Positions 1 to 8,241 of a stretch of DNA of 25,079 nucleotides are shown one piece after another (the stretch's first letter is position 1; each line of letters starts with the position of its first letter). The DNA is from Caryophanales bacterium UBA5026 (GTDB lineage: Bacteria > Bacillota_I > Bacilli_A > RF39 > UBA660), in contig DICM01000011.1 in the NCBI GenBank assembly GCA_002416285.1, positions 455 to 25,533 of the forward strand, given 5' to 3'. Position numbers and translations under genes: made by a program. The notes below the pieces were generated by a model that was given only the letters and a program-made list of their open reading frames with translations, searched no databases and was not told where the DNA came from.

Positions 1-1631
1 TATTCCACTTTCTCTGCATCACTCGCTACAACACTGACTACTACACTCTTTGCTCCATAAGAGGAAGCATATGGATATGGATCCGCATCCATTCTTAGAT
101 ATGGTAGACTTCCTTCCTTGATGTTACTAACTCTTCCATATCCTGTATCTGACCTCTCTCCACTATAGGTTATATAGTAAGCTGAGACCGTCATGTTCTC
201 CGTTACCGTTACTTCTCCTTGAAAAAGCTGATATGCTCCACTTCCTAGTCTCAAGTACACCCTATCTGCTGTTGCAGGTGAGACAACACTCACCTTCACT
301 TTATCGGTAATACTTGTCGGTGTTACCACAATACTTGGTGATGCGACTTGATAGATTGGTTCTACTGGTATCGAGGTGGTAGATTCTCCAGTTTCCGGAT
401 TCTTTCCTCTTGGTGGATTTACGATTACTTCTTCCGGTGGATTCCAATTACTTCCCTCATTGATTCGGATTCCTCTACTCTTTGACCGTTTCCCACTTTC
501 GTCATAATAGTATGCTTCCACATACGTTCCATATCTGGAAATGGCAATCTCTTCTGTATAACTTTCTTCCACTCCATAATTAAGCTTATAAATCTTTTTA
601 CTCGCTCCTTCTGGATAAGTGACCCTCACTCTGGCTACTTCACTTCCAACCGGATTAATTCGTTCAATCGTTGGCGCCGGTAAGTCACTTTCTTCGACTC
701 CGATATTTCCAACATAATAGTAGTCTCTTCCCACTGCAGAGCGTGTTAAGATCTTATTCCCATTAGAATCATAGACACTATCATCCTTGATGGCTCTTGC
801 TTCTATCATCACATTCTCGCTCACTTCAAACATCCCCGTATAAGGAATCCAGTCACTATTCCCTACTCGGTATTCTTTGGTGGTGGCAGATGCGTCATAA
901 TCAATGTTGACACGGACTTTCTTAGTTAACGTTCCACTTGGACTCACCTCGATATTAACAAGGACTCTTCCAGAGGGTGGGACAACCACTGTTTCATTAT
1001 TGACTTTGTACTTGATCCATACATCTTGTACACGAGAAAGTGGAATCGTAATTGGTCCGGTATAGTCTTCCCAGTTTAAGGTATCATCACTTCTTACTTC
1101 TCCTTCACTACCTAGTCTCCATTTCCGTTCTGTTGAATTTGAAGGATAATAAAGTGTAAGTCTCACCCATCCATCAAACACTTCTTCTTCTTTTTGTTCC
1201 CGCTGGCCAGAAATGGCACAATCTTCTTTCACAGTTAGGGATTCATCAAAGCGGACCTTTGTCTCTTCATAGTCTTTGACGGCACATTTTCCTACCTTTT
1301 CACTCCATAAGGCTAACGCAATCTTCCCATTACTCTCTACAACGACCTCTCCATAGTCTGGATGTTCTCCTTTTACTTTGAGGGCGTTTGTTTCATCTGG
1401 ATATTGATACACTTTCTTTTTCGTTTCCAGATTACTTAACATCGATTCCGTATAACGATATTCAGCGGCATCACGAATCCCATAAGCTGAATCCAAGAAC
1501 GCTTGTTCTCTCGCTTTTCCGACCACGTTTAAAATAAGAGGTGTTGTGATAAGCGCTATTACCGATAAGATGACAATGACCGCTAATAATTCTACCAAAG
1601 TAAACGCATTTTTTACCCTATTATATTTCAC
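1..1631 (-). CDS. Prepilin-type N-terminal surface protein with Ig-like repeats (partial, C-terminus beyond window)
   Basis: 543 codons are readable and the gene runs off the left edge. The start is GTG at 1631, preceded by AGGTGA five bases upstream. Residues 1-35 form a class III (type IV prepilin) signal: a basic stretch, then NA|FTLVELL with Glu at mature position 5, then a hydrophobic helix. The residue before the cleavage site is Ala instead of the usual Gly. Residues 95-140 form a small domain with two Cys (116, 138) that is also present in the 861-aa protein at 8242. From about residue 157 there are roughly five beta-rich repeats of 55-65 aa (157-212, 226-292, 320-383, 433-494, one starting near 511), with the pattern P-x-I...V-x-V...K-x-Y...G...Y...V-x-x-A-x-x-x-D-x-S-G. 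They resemble the chitobiase C-terminal/Ig-like folds of Gram-positive surface proteins. A Pro-rich linker is at 398-425. Role inferred: surface adhesin or pilus-associated protein. The DNA is visibly richer in GC than its neighbours. No pilus assembly genes are in the window. Confidence 0.85.
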   Translation of the reverse strand, partial: MKYNRVKNAFTLVELLAVIVILSVIALITTPLILNVVGKAREQAFLDSAYGIRDAAEYRYTESMLSNLETKKKVYQYPDETNALKVKGEHPDYGEVVVESNGKIALALWSEKVGKCAVKDYEETKVRFDESLTVKEDCAISGQREQKEEEVFDGWVRLTLYYPSNSTERKWRLGSEGEVRSDDTLNWEDYTGPITIPLSRVQDVWIKYKVNNETVVVPPSGRVLVNIEVSPSGTLTKKVRVNIDYDASATTKEYRVGNSDWIPYTGMFEVSENVMIEARAIKDDSVYDSNGNKILTRSAVGRDYYYVGNIGVEESDLPAPTIERINPVGSEVARVRVTYPEGASKKIYKLNYGVEESYTEEIAISRYGTYVEAYYYDESGKRSKSRGIRINEGSNWNPPEEVIVNPPRGKNPETGESTTSIPVEPIYQVASPSIVVTPTSITDKVKVSVVSPATADRVYLRLGSGAYQLFQGEVTVTENMTVSAYYITYSGERSDTGYGRVSNIKEGSLPYLRMDADPYPYASSYGAKSVVVSVVASDAEKVE

Positions 1632-1656
1632 TTTAATCACCTATTCTTTATATTTT

Positions 1657-1685
1657 ATAGTACATAAATTTTTATAAAAAGTCAA
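1657..1685 (-). promoter_or_regulatory. Sigma-A promoter of the left-edge prepilin-like gene
   Basis: On the minus strand TTGACT (1680-1685), a 17-base spacer, then TACTAT (1657-1662). Transcription would start near 1650, giving a leader of about 20 bases that contains the AGGTGA ribosome binding site. Confidence 0.7.
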
Positions 1686-1785
1686 TGTAGAATCTAATAT
1701 AAAAGGGAGCAATAGAGAAAAAAATATTCATTTTTTATATTATAAAAGTTATTAAAAGATGATTGATTAACGAAATGCTATACTA

Positions 1786-1818
1786 TAAAAAATAACATCA
1801 ACTATTAATTGATGTTAT
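1786..1818 (-). terminator. Intrinsic terminator downstream of dinB
   Basis: A 10-bp perfect stem (ATAACATCAA at 1792-1801 with 1809-1818) and a 7-base loop, followed on the minus strand by six T. It lies about 45 bases after the dinB stop codon. Confidence 0.8.
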
Positions 1819-1864
1819 CATAAATAAAATATTATTTTTTCACAGAATAATTTGTTTTATTGTT

Positions 1865-3079
1865 TTAATTTTGTTTATTGTTCTTTAAAAAAGAATAGTC
1901 TTTTAAAGAAGCATTACGAACAATTTTTCCTCCAAACTTTTCTTTTAATTGATCAACCGTTTTTTCAAGCACAAGATCCTGTTCTCTTTCTTCAATTGAG
2001 TCAAAAAGAGATACTTGGTGATTACTTTCTTTGGTTAAATGATCAAGACGAGCCCCAATTAAACGAATAGGTTCCCCTTTCCAACACTCATCTAATAATT
2101 CTTTGGCTACTTGGAATACCTCGGATGTTAAGTTCGTCGCATTATTTAGTTTCCGTTGGTGCGTGTAACTGTGAAAATATTGATCTTTTAAGATTACAGC
2201 AATGACGGAGGCATACCTATTTTGCCCTCTTAAAGTCAAGGTAATATTTTCTACAATAACGTTTAAAATCATATATAACTCACTTTTCAAGGTAACATCA
2301 TGTGAGAGTGTTGTGGTACTACTAATTCCTTTATTTTCTTCTTGATCTGGATTTACGGGAGAGTCGTCGATCCCATTTGCAATTCGAATGAGATGTTCTG
2401 ATTGATTTTTAAAATAAGGATACAATAAACCAACAGAAGTGTGTGCTAGATCACCGATAGTATCAATATGTAAAAGTCGTAATTTCTCGCTGGATTTTTT
2501 TCCAACCCCAAATAGTTCATTAATAGGAAGAGGAAACATTTTTCCTTCTATTTCATGTTGAAATAGAGTGTGTACCTTATCTGGTTTCGTAAAATCAGAT
2601 GCCATCTTTGCACATAATTTATTATTAGCTACACCAATATTAACCGTAAAACCAAGTTCTTTTTTTATCCTATCTTTTAAAGCATATGCGAACTTTACTT
2701 CATCTCCATATAGATGTTTCACTTTTCCATAATCCAGTGAACACTCATCAATAGAAAAAATTTCAATATCATTCGTATATTCACTAAGTAATTGAAATAG
2801 CCTAGCCGACATTTCCTGATACCATTTATAGTTCGGTGGAAAAATACGAAGTGCAGGGCATTTTTTTCGTGCACTATATAAAGTTTCACTTGTATAAATA
2901 CCACACTTCTTAGCAGGCATACTTTTTGCTAGAACAATACCTCTTCTTGCCGTTTCATCGCCACCTATTACAGCATAGCTATTTCGAATATCATACTTGC
3001 TTCCCTTATTCAATAGATCAATTGCTGTCCAAGAGAGAAATGCATTATTGACATCAATGTGAAAAATAATTCGTTCCAT
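1865..3079 (-). CDS. dinB: Y-family translesion DNA polymerase (DinB/Pol IV type)
   Basis: 404 aa from ATG at 3079, chosen because AGGTGA lies five bases upstream; the longer reading frame starts inside the promoter. The protein begins with a DinB-type catalytic block, HIDVNNAFLSW, and has the second catalytic motif SIDECSLD with the paired acidic residues, so it should be an active error-prone polymerase for lesion bypass. Near the C-terminus QVSLF (about residues 355-359) matches the beta-clamp-binding consensus. The length fits DinB/UmuC-like proteins of Clostridia and Bacilli. The gene is monocistronic, with a terminator on each side. Its promoter carries a LexA-like operator, so SOS induction is inferred. 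The distinction between DinB and the UmuC/UvrX group cannot be settled by eye. Confidence 0.9.
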   Translation of the reverse strand: MERIIFHIDVNNAFLSWTAIDLLNKGSKYDIRNSYAVIGGDETARRGIVLAKSMPAKKCGIYTSETLYSARKKCPALRIFPPNYKWYQEMSARLFQLLSEYTNDIEIFSIDECSLDYGKVKHLYGDEVKFAYALKDRIKKELGFTVNIGVANNKLCAKMASDFTKPDKVHTLFQHEIEGKMFPLPINELFGVGKKSSEKLRLLHIDTIGDLAHTSVGLLYPYFKNQSEHLIRIANGIDDSPVNPDQEENKGISSTTTLSHDVTLKSELYMILNVIVENITLTLRGQNRYASVIAVILKDQYFHSYTHQRKLNNATNLTSEVFQVAKELLDECWKGEPIRLIGARLDHLTKESNHQVSLFDSIEEREQDLVLEKTVDQLKEKFGGKIVRNASLKDYSFLKNNKQN

Positions 3080-3095
3080 ATTATCACCTGAATTC

Positions 3096-3124
3096 ATTCT
3101 ATCACAAACAAATGTTTGTATCAA
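3096..3124 (-). promoter_or_regulatory. Sigma-A promoter of dinB
   Basis: Minus-strand TTGATA (3119-3124), 17-base spacer, TAGAAT (3096-3101). The -35 element abuts the T-tract of the upstream terminator. The whole spacer is occupied by a LexA-like palindrome. Confidence 0.75.
3105..3118. promoter_or_regulatory. LexA (SOS) box-like operator in the dinB promoter
   Basis: CAAACAAATGTTTG on the plus strand agrees at 13 of 14 positions with the Bacillus LexA consensus CGAACRNRYGTTYG; only the second base differs. It is an inverted repeat lying exactly between the -35 and -10 elements, where a repressor would block RNA polymerase. Assignment to LexA is by consensus, position and the identity of the downstream gene. 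Confidence 0.7.
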
Positions 3125-3147
3125 GAAAAAAAGATCCTAAGATCTTT
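3123..3147 (-). terminator. Terminator of the nucleotidyltransferase operon
   Basis: A 7-bp stem (AAAGATC at 3130-3136 with 3141-3147) and a 4-base loop, followed by a T-rich tract on the minus strand. The TAG stop codon of the nucleotidyltransferase (3137-3139) forms most of the loop. Confidence 0.8.
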
Positions 3148-4051
3148 CTAGTGGTGTTTCATATACACCTGCTTCAATTAATTTACGGAATGCTTCTACA
3201 ACCACTTCTTTATCTTCTTTGTAAGTAACTCCAAACCAACTATCATGAGTTTCGAGCGATTTGACCGTCATCTTTTTCTCTTTCAACATCTGATCAACAA
3301 AGGTAGGAAGTAAGTATTCTGATTTTAAATCTTCCTTATCCCAGTTGCTTAAAAATTCCAACCATCTTTCTTCTAATACCGGAAAGATATTTGGCATAAA
3401 TCCCCAGAAATTCATAGAAACATAAGAATTTAAATCTACTGTTACTTCTTTTCCCGCAACATTTCCAACTGCATAAGATCCTTTTTTTACTAACTCTTTA
3501 GTTTCTACCACTTCTAATAAATAATTATCATTATCTACTTTACAGACTCCTCTATTGACACCACCATTATCACTCATGGTGTTTTTCAAAAAGAATCCAG
3601 CCATACATGCCTGCATTGGCTCGGCATTTAAATCTCCATTTACTAAAAATTCATGCACTCTATTAAATGCATCTTTTCCGTAATAATCATCTGCATTAAT
3701 TACTACAAAAGGTTCTTTTACTTCATTTTTACATGTGAGTAATGCCTGTACAGTACCCCATGGCTTTGTTCTTCCATTAAGATCAAAGCCAGCTGGAACA
3801 TCATCAACCTCTTGAAATACATAAGAAACTGGTAGTAATTTAGCAATTCTATTCCCAATAATCTCTTTAAAATCTTCTTCCAGAGATTTACGAATCACAA
3901 AGACTACTCGATCAAATCCAGCTTCCATTGCATCATGAATTGAATAATCCATGATAATTTCTCCATTTGGTCCAAAGGATTCCAATTGCTTAATCCCACC
4001 ACCATAGCGGCTGCCAAGTCCAGCTGCCATAATTACTAACGTTGTTTTCAT
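3137..4051 (-). CDS. Sugar-phosphate nucleotidyltransferase family protein
   Basis: 304 aa from ATG at 4051, with AGGTGA four bases upstream. The N-terminus holds the nucleotide-binding signature of NTP transferases (residues 9-21, AAGLGSRYGGGIK), followed by the conserved P-N-G-E-I-I-M-D-Y segment. Asp121-Asp122 in VINADDYYG fit the metal-binding acidic pair. The family couples NTP to a sugar phosphate or similar phosphorylated substrate to give an NDP-activated product in the cytoplasm. The actual substrate cannot be read from the sequence. The ribosome binding site overlaps the stop codon of the upstream membrane-protein gene, only seven bases away, so the two are almost certainly cotranscribed and may act in the same envelope pathway. 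Confidence 0.8.
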   Translation of the reverse strand: MKTTLVIMAAGLGSRYGGGIKQLESFGPNGEIIMDYSIHDAMEAGFDRVVFVIRKSLEEDFKEIIGNRIAKLLPVSYVFQEVDDVPAGFDLNGRTKPWGTVQALLTCKNEVKEPFVVINADDYYGKDAFNRVHEFLVNGDLNAEPMQACMAGFFLKNTMSDNGGVNRGVCKVDNDNYLLEVVETKELVKKGSYAVGNVAGKEVTVDLNSYVSMNFWGFMPNIFPVLEERWLEFLSNWDKEDLKSEYLLPTFVDQMLKEKKMTVKSLETHDSWFGVTYKEDKEVVVEAFRKLIEAGVYETPLERS

Positions 4052-4058
4052 AATTCAC

Positions 4059-4457
4059 CTATTCTACATATTTTTCGCCAGCACCTTGGTAAAGTTTTAC
4101 CATTGGCCATACTTCAATATAAATCCATAAAACTAAAAATAGTGCCCAACCAATAACTGGGATAATGATACATAAAATCCATACATATGGACTAGCATAA
4201 ACTTCTTTTCCTGGAACTTCTAACTTTTCAGCTACGGAAATTGTCATTTGAATTAAAAAGATAAAAAACATAATAATTGCTGGAAAAATTAAACAAATTC
4301 CTCCAAAAAACCAATACTGCCATTTACGATACCATGCATCTTTTTTCATGCAACCAAGATAATAAGCAGGTATTAACATAAAAAGACCTTCTGTAATTAC
4401 ATTTAATAAAAGACATACAAACCAATTTTCTTTTTTCAATAATCCCATATTGATCAT
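4059..4457 (-). CDS. Small integral membrane protein, function unknown
   Basis: 132 aa. ATG at 4457 has AGAAAGG six bases upstream; an in-frame ATG three codons later is less well placed. Three clear hydrophobic segments are visible (about residues 13-33, 48-72 and 90-117), rich in Trp, Ile and Phe, separated by short charged loops (KKDAWYRKWQYW; EKLEVPGKEVY). I recognise no family. First gene of a two-gene operon with the nucleotidyltransferase, so a role in cell-envelope or polysaccharide metabolism is possible but is inferred only from context. Confidence 0.7.
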   Translation of the reverse strand: MINMGLLKKENWFVCLLLNVITEGLFMLIPAYYLGCMKKDAWYRKWQYWFFGGICLIFPAIIMFFIFLIQMTISVAEKLEVPGKEVYASPYVWILCIIIPVIGWALFLVLWIYIEVWPMVKLYQGAGEKYVE

Positions 4458-4471
4458 TCCTATCCTTTCTC

Positions 4472-4500
4472 ATTATAATCGAAAGTGAAAAAAAAAGCAA
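4472..4500 (-). promoter_or_regulatory. Promoter of the membrane protein-nucleotidyltransferase operon
   Basis: Minus-strand TTGCTT (4495-4500), 17-base spacer, perfect TATAAT (4472-4477). The weak -35 element overlaps the T-tract of the exoA terminator. Confidence 0.55.
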
Positions 4501-4514
4501 GTAAGCAGCTTTTT
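4484..4514 (-). terminator. Terminator of exoA
   Basis: A 7-bp stem (AAAAAGC at 4492-4498 with GCTTTTT at 4508-4514) and a 9-base loop, followed by a run of T on the minus strand. It lies 17 bases past the exoA stop codon. Confidence 0.65.
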
Positions 4515-4530
4515 AATCTACAAGACCATC

Positions 4531-5283
4531 TTAATTCAGTTCAATTCCAATTGGACAGTGATCACTACCCAATATATCTTTATAAATATTCACTGCTTTT
4601 AAATTGTTTTTTAAGCTATTTGAAACTAAAAAATAATCAATTCTCCATCCAATATTTTTCTCTCTTACATTTCTCATGTAACTCCACCAAGTGTAATGGT
4701 CGGTAGCTTCCGGATTGACATAACGAAATGTATCAATTAATCCATAATTTATCAAATTTGTAAATTTATCTCTTTCCTCATAAGTAAAACCGGCATTCCC
4801 AATATTAGCTTTCGCATTTTTAATATCAATTTCTTGGTGTGCAACATTAAAATCACCACAGATAATCACTGATTTTAATTTTTCCAATGATTTAATGTAT
4901 TCTAAAAAGCAATCTTCCCATTCCATCCGATACTCTAAACGGGATAGATCTCGTTTCACATTAGGAACATATGTGTTGACTAAATAGAACGCCTCATACT
5001 CTAATGTAATAAGCCTTCCCTCATTATCTTTGATAAAGTCATCCATTCCATATTTAACAGAAATAGGTTCTTTTTTTGCATAGATCATCGTTCCTGAGTA
5101 TCCTAGTTTCTCTGCTGGATTTAGATATTCATAATATCCTTCCACATCAAATTCAATCTGATTTCTCAGGGCTTTTACCTCTTGCAAGCAAAAAACATCG
5201 GCATCTACTTGTTCAAAAAATTCTTTAAAACCTTTTTTTAATGCTGCTCGAAAGCCAGCTACATTCCATGAAACCAATTTCAT
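4531..5283 (-). CDS. exoA: Exodeoxyribonuclease III / AP endonuclease (ExoA)
   Basis: 250 aa from ATG at 5283, with AGGTGA five bases upstream; the GTG three codons earlier overlaps that site and is rejected. Motifs of the exonuclease III-type endonuclease/phosphatase fold are in order: SWNVAGFRAALKKG at the N-terminus with Asn7, LQEVKA with the metal-binding Glu35, GDFNVAH with the Asp/Asn pair, WWSYM, GWRIDYFLVS, and the terminal SDHCPI with the catalytic Asp-His. The length matches B. subtilis ExoA. It incises abasic sites and trims 3' ends in base-excision repair. It follows mutS but has its own promoter and a terminator between, so it is a separate transcription unit. Confidence 0.95.
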   Translation of the reverse strand: MKLVSWNVAGFRAALKKGFKEFFEQVDADVFCLQEVKALRNQIEFDVEGYYEYLNPAEKLGYSGTMIYAKKEPISVKYGMDDFIKDNEGRLITLEYEAFYLVNTYVPNVKRDLSRLEYRMEWEDCFLEYIKSLEKLKSVIICGDFNVAHQEIDIKNAKANIGNAGFTYEERDKFTNLINYGLIDTFRYVNPEATDHYTWWSYMRNVREKNIGWRIDYFLVSNSLKNNLKAVNIYKDILGSDHCPIGIELN

Positions 5284-5300
5284 CTCAATCACCTATTGTA

Positions 5301-5329
5301 ATTATATAATGATTCCAAACCAGTGTAAA
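5301..5329 (-). promoter_or_regulatory. Sigma-A promoter of exoA
   Basis: Minus-strand TTTACA (5324-5329), 17-base spacer, perfect TATAAT (5301-5306), about 18 bases before the exoA start codon. Confidence 0.7.
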
Positions 5330-5381
5330 GCGAGACACTCGTTTTTATAAAAAATGATAGCAATACTCAAAAAATAAATGG

Positions 5382-5415
5382 CAAGAAAAAAATAGTGATA
5401 CTAGATCACTATTTT
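5382..5415 (-). terminator. Terminator of mutS
   Basis: An 11-bp stem with a 5-base loop (core AATAGTGAT at 5391-5399 with 5405-5413), followed on the minus strand by eight T. The mutS stop codon (TAG, 5409-5411) lies in the upstream arm. Confidence 0.85.
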
Positions 5416-7946
5416 ACTTTTTGTTTTAACTCGTAAAGTAGATTTAAAGCATCAATCGGAGTTAGTTCAAGAGGATTTATCTTTTTGATTTCTTCCTCAA
5501 TTATAGAAGTCTTCTCTTCTAACAACTCTTCAATTGGCAATGCTTCTTGTACTTTAATATCTCGTACTTTTTCATTATTTTCATAAACAGATAAAATTTC
5601 ACTTGCCCGTTCTGTTACAGAGTTTGGTAAATTAGCAAGTTTTGCAACATGGATACCGTAACTCTTATCGACACTACCCTCTTTAATTTTATGTAAGAAA
5701 GTAATCTCCCCATCTTGTTCATGAGCACTTACATGAATATTCTTTAAATTTTCTAGATGATTTTCTAAGTCTGTCAATTCATGATAATGAGTTGAAAACA
5801 TTGTTTTTGCTTTGATTTTTTTATGAATGTATTCAATAATTGCCTGAGCCAAAGCCATTCCATCAAATGTTGCAGTACCACGACCAAGCTCATCAAATAA
5901 AATTAAACTACGTTCAGTCGCATTGGTAATCGCATACCCAGCTTCTTTCATTTCAACCATGAAAGTGGATTCTCCACTAACTAGATCATCACTTGCTCCA
6001 ATTCTCGTAAAGATCGCATCAAATACTGGTAATGTTGCTTTACTTGCAGGGACAAAACAACCAATTTGTGCCATAATTACAGTGATCGCTAATTGTCGCA
6101 TATAAGTTGATTTACCAGCCATATTTGGTCCAGTAATTAATAATATATTCGTATTAGGATCCATTTTGATATCATTTGCTACAAATTCTCCATCTATGAC
6201 TTTTTCAACTACTGGGTGGCGATCGTTCGTTATATCAATCTGATTTACACTAAATTCTGGACGCACATAATTATTTTCTTCGGTAACTGTGGCGAAGCTT
6301 TGCAAAACATCAATCTCACTTAATACTTTAGCGATTGCTTGTAATCTTGGAATATATTCCTTAATTTCATCACGAATAGATATGAATAATTGATACTCTA
6401 GTTCAATGATCTTCTCTTCAGCATTTAAAATTAATGCTTCTTTCTCTTTTAAAATCGGACTGATATATCGTTCACAGTTAGCTAAAGTTTGACGTCTCTC
6501 ATATCCATACTCTTCTTTTACCATTCCGACATTTCCTTTAGATACTTCAATATAATATCCAAAGACACGATTATAACCAATTCTTAAATTTTTAATACCA
6601 GTACGTTCCTTTTCCTCTGCTTCGAAACGTGCAACAAAGTCCTTTCCACCTTTTCGAAGTTCTTTTAATTCATCAAGTTCAGCATTATATCCTTCTTTAA
6701 TCAAATAACCTTCTTTAATCGAAATAGGTGGGTTTTCATAGATTGCATGATCTAATAGTTCGTATAACTCTGGTAATGTTTCTACTTTTTTATAGAAATT
6801 TAATTGTTCTAAAATTTCTTTTATCTTCGGTAACACAGCTAAAGAGGTTTTAAGTTGTAATAAATCTTTTGCATTCGCATTACCAAAAGCAATTCGCCCG
6901 CTTAATCTTTCCATATCGTAAACATCAAATAGACACTTTCCAAGATCATCTTTTAAAATGAATTGTTCCAAAAGTGTATCTACCATATCATGACTTCTTT
7001 GAATATCATTAATATCGACATATGGATTTTCAATCAGGGATTTTAGTCTTCTTGAACCCATCGCTGTTTTGGTTTTATCAAGAAGCCAAATTAAAGAATA
7101 ATTACGTTGTTTTAATCGTAAAGTTTCGGTTAATTCTAAGTTTCTCTTCGTATGAACATCCATTTTTAAATAGTTTTTTTGTTCTTTAATGACTACCTTC
7201 TGCAAATGCGATAAACTTCTTTTTTGCGTTCTTGTAACGTAAGTTAATAAATGTTTTACCGTTTCAATATAGCGAATATCACCTATCTCTTCATAGATAG
7301 TTTCATATTCTCTTTGTGATTCAATAGCATCACTAATCGTTACTGATACTTTGAATTGATTCTTTAAAAGACTATAGATCGTTTTATCTAGTTTATCTTG
7401 GACAATTACTTCCTTTATTCCGAGACTGACAATTTCACTAATCAATTTACTGATGTTATGTTCTACCATACTGGCATAAATCTCACCTGTTGAAATATCT
7501 GCATAACTGATTACATATACATGTCCAAAATCAAGAATACTCCCAATATAATTATTTTCAAATTCCACTAGAGCTTCATTATCAATGACTGTTCCTTTGG
7601 TTACAATTTGAATAATGTCTCGTTTAACAATACCTTTTGCTGCCTTAGGATCCTCTAATTGTTCACAGATACCAACTCTGTATCCCTTTTCAATTAATTT
7701 TTCGATATAGATACTAGCGGCATGATGTGGTATTCCACACATTGGAATTTTTTCATCTAATCCGGCATTTTTACCGGTTAATGTCAATTCTAATTCTCTA
7801 GATACTGAAATGGCATCCTCAAAGAACATCTCATAAAAATCGCCTAGGCGAAAGAATAGAATAATATCTGGATTTTGATCTTTAATTTCCAAATATTGTT
7901 GCATCATTGGTGTGACCTTTGTTCGATCAACTTCACTTCGTTTCAT
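5409..7946 (-). CDS. mutS: DNA mismatch repair protein MutS
   Basis: 845 aa, normal for bacterial MutS1. ATG at 7946 has AAGGTGG four bases upstream. The mismatch-binding motif GDFYEMF with Phe37 and Glu39 is intact. The ATPase domain has Walker A GPNMAGKST (606-614), DLVSGESTFMVEM, Walker B DELGRGT (685-691) and STHYHEL. MutS recognises mispairs and recruits MutL. mutL, often the next gene in Firmicutes, is not adjacent: exoA follows downstream and a surface-protein gene lies upstream. The gene is monocistronic, with its own promoter and terminator. Confidence 0.98.
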   Translation of the reverse strand: MKRSEVDRTKVTPMMQQYLEIKDQNPDIILFFRLGDFYEMFFEDAISVSRELELTLTGKNAGLDEKIPMCGIPHHAASIYIEKLIEKGYRVGICEQLEDPKAAKGIVKRDIIQIVTKGTVIDNEALVEFENNYIGSILDFGHVYVISYADISTGEIYASMVEHNISKLISEIVSLGIKEVIVQDKLDKTIYSLLKNQFKVSVTISDAIESQREYETIYEEIGDIRYIETVKHLLTYVTRTQKRSLSHLQKVVIKEQKNYLKMDVHTKRNLELTETLRLKQRNYSLIWLLDKTKTAMGSRRLKSLIENPYVDINDIQRSHDMVDTLLEQFILKDDLGKCLFDVYDMERLSGRIAFGNANAKDLLQLKTSLAVLPKIKEILEQLNFYKKVETLPELYELLDHAIYENPPISIKEGYLIKEGYNAELDELKELRKGGKDFVARFEAEEKERTGIKNLRIGYNRVFGYYIEVSKGNVGMVKEEYGYERRQTLANCERYISPILKEKEALILNAEEKIIELEYQLFISIRDEIKEYIPRLQAIAKVLSEIDVLQSFATVTEENNYVRPEFSVNQIDITNDRHPVVEKVIDGEFVANDIKMDPNTNILLITGPNMAGKSTYMRQLAITVIMAQIGCFVPASKATLPVFDAIFTRIGASDDLVSGESTFMVEMKEAGYAITNATERSLILFDELGRGTATFDGMALAQAIIEYIHKKIKAKTMFSTHYHELTDLENHLENLKNIHVSAHEQDGEITFLHKIKEGSVDKSYGIHVAKLANLPNSVTERASEILSVYENNEKVRDIKVQEALPIEELLEEKTSIIEEEIKKINPLELTPIDALNLLYELKQKVK

Positions 7947-7965
7947 TTAACCACCTTGTCTTTCT

Positions 7966-7994
7966 ATTTTAACAAAATTTTACAAAATTGTCTA
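7966..7994 (-). promoter_or_regulatory. Sigma-A promoter of mutS
   Basis: Minus-strand TAGACA (7989-7994), 17-base spacer, TAAAAT (7966-7971), with the mutS ribosome binding site shortly downstream. Confidence 0.6.
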
Positions 7995-8030
7995 TGAAAC
8001 ATGAGGTAAATTAGAAATCAATAAATCCTT

Positions 8031-8063
8031 TTTATCAAAAAAAATCCTTAAATTGGATTTTTT
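8031..8063 (-). terminator. Probable terminator of the BspA-like gene (stem symmetrical)
   Basis: A 9-bp stem (AAAAAATCC at 8039-8047 with GGATTTTTT at 8055-8063) and a 7-base loop. On the minus strand eight T follow. It is about 180 bases after the stop codon of the 861-aa protein, leaving an unusually long 3' untranslated stretch (8064-8241) in which I see no gene. Confidence 0.6.
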
Positions 8064-8241
8064 CTTACATTTTATCCGTTTATTTCACGTGCTGGATTCA
8101 TATCAAAATAGTTCGCATTAATAGTTTGATGTTATATTGTTCATTTTAATAATTCGGACGATTTCATTGATGTTTTAACTGATTTTTATTACCACAGGCA
8201 CTTCAAAGGACGTATAAATTCCCAATAAAATAGAACAACTA

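Noticed and set aside
4485..4706. Plus-strand ORF over the exoA terminator and 3' end
   Set aside because: Antisense shadow of exoA; no ribosome binding site or family features.
8064..8241. Possible small gene in the 3' untranslated stretch of the BspA-like gene
   Set aside because: Short frames on both strands are interrupted by stops and lack ribosome binding sites.
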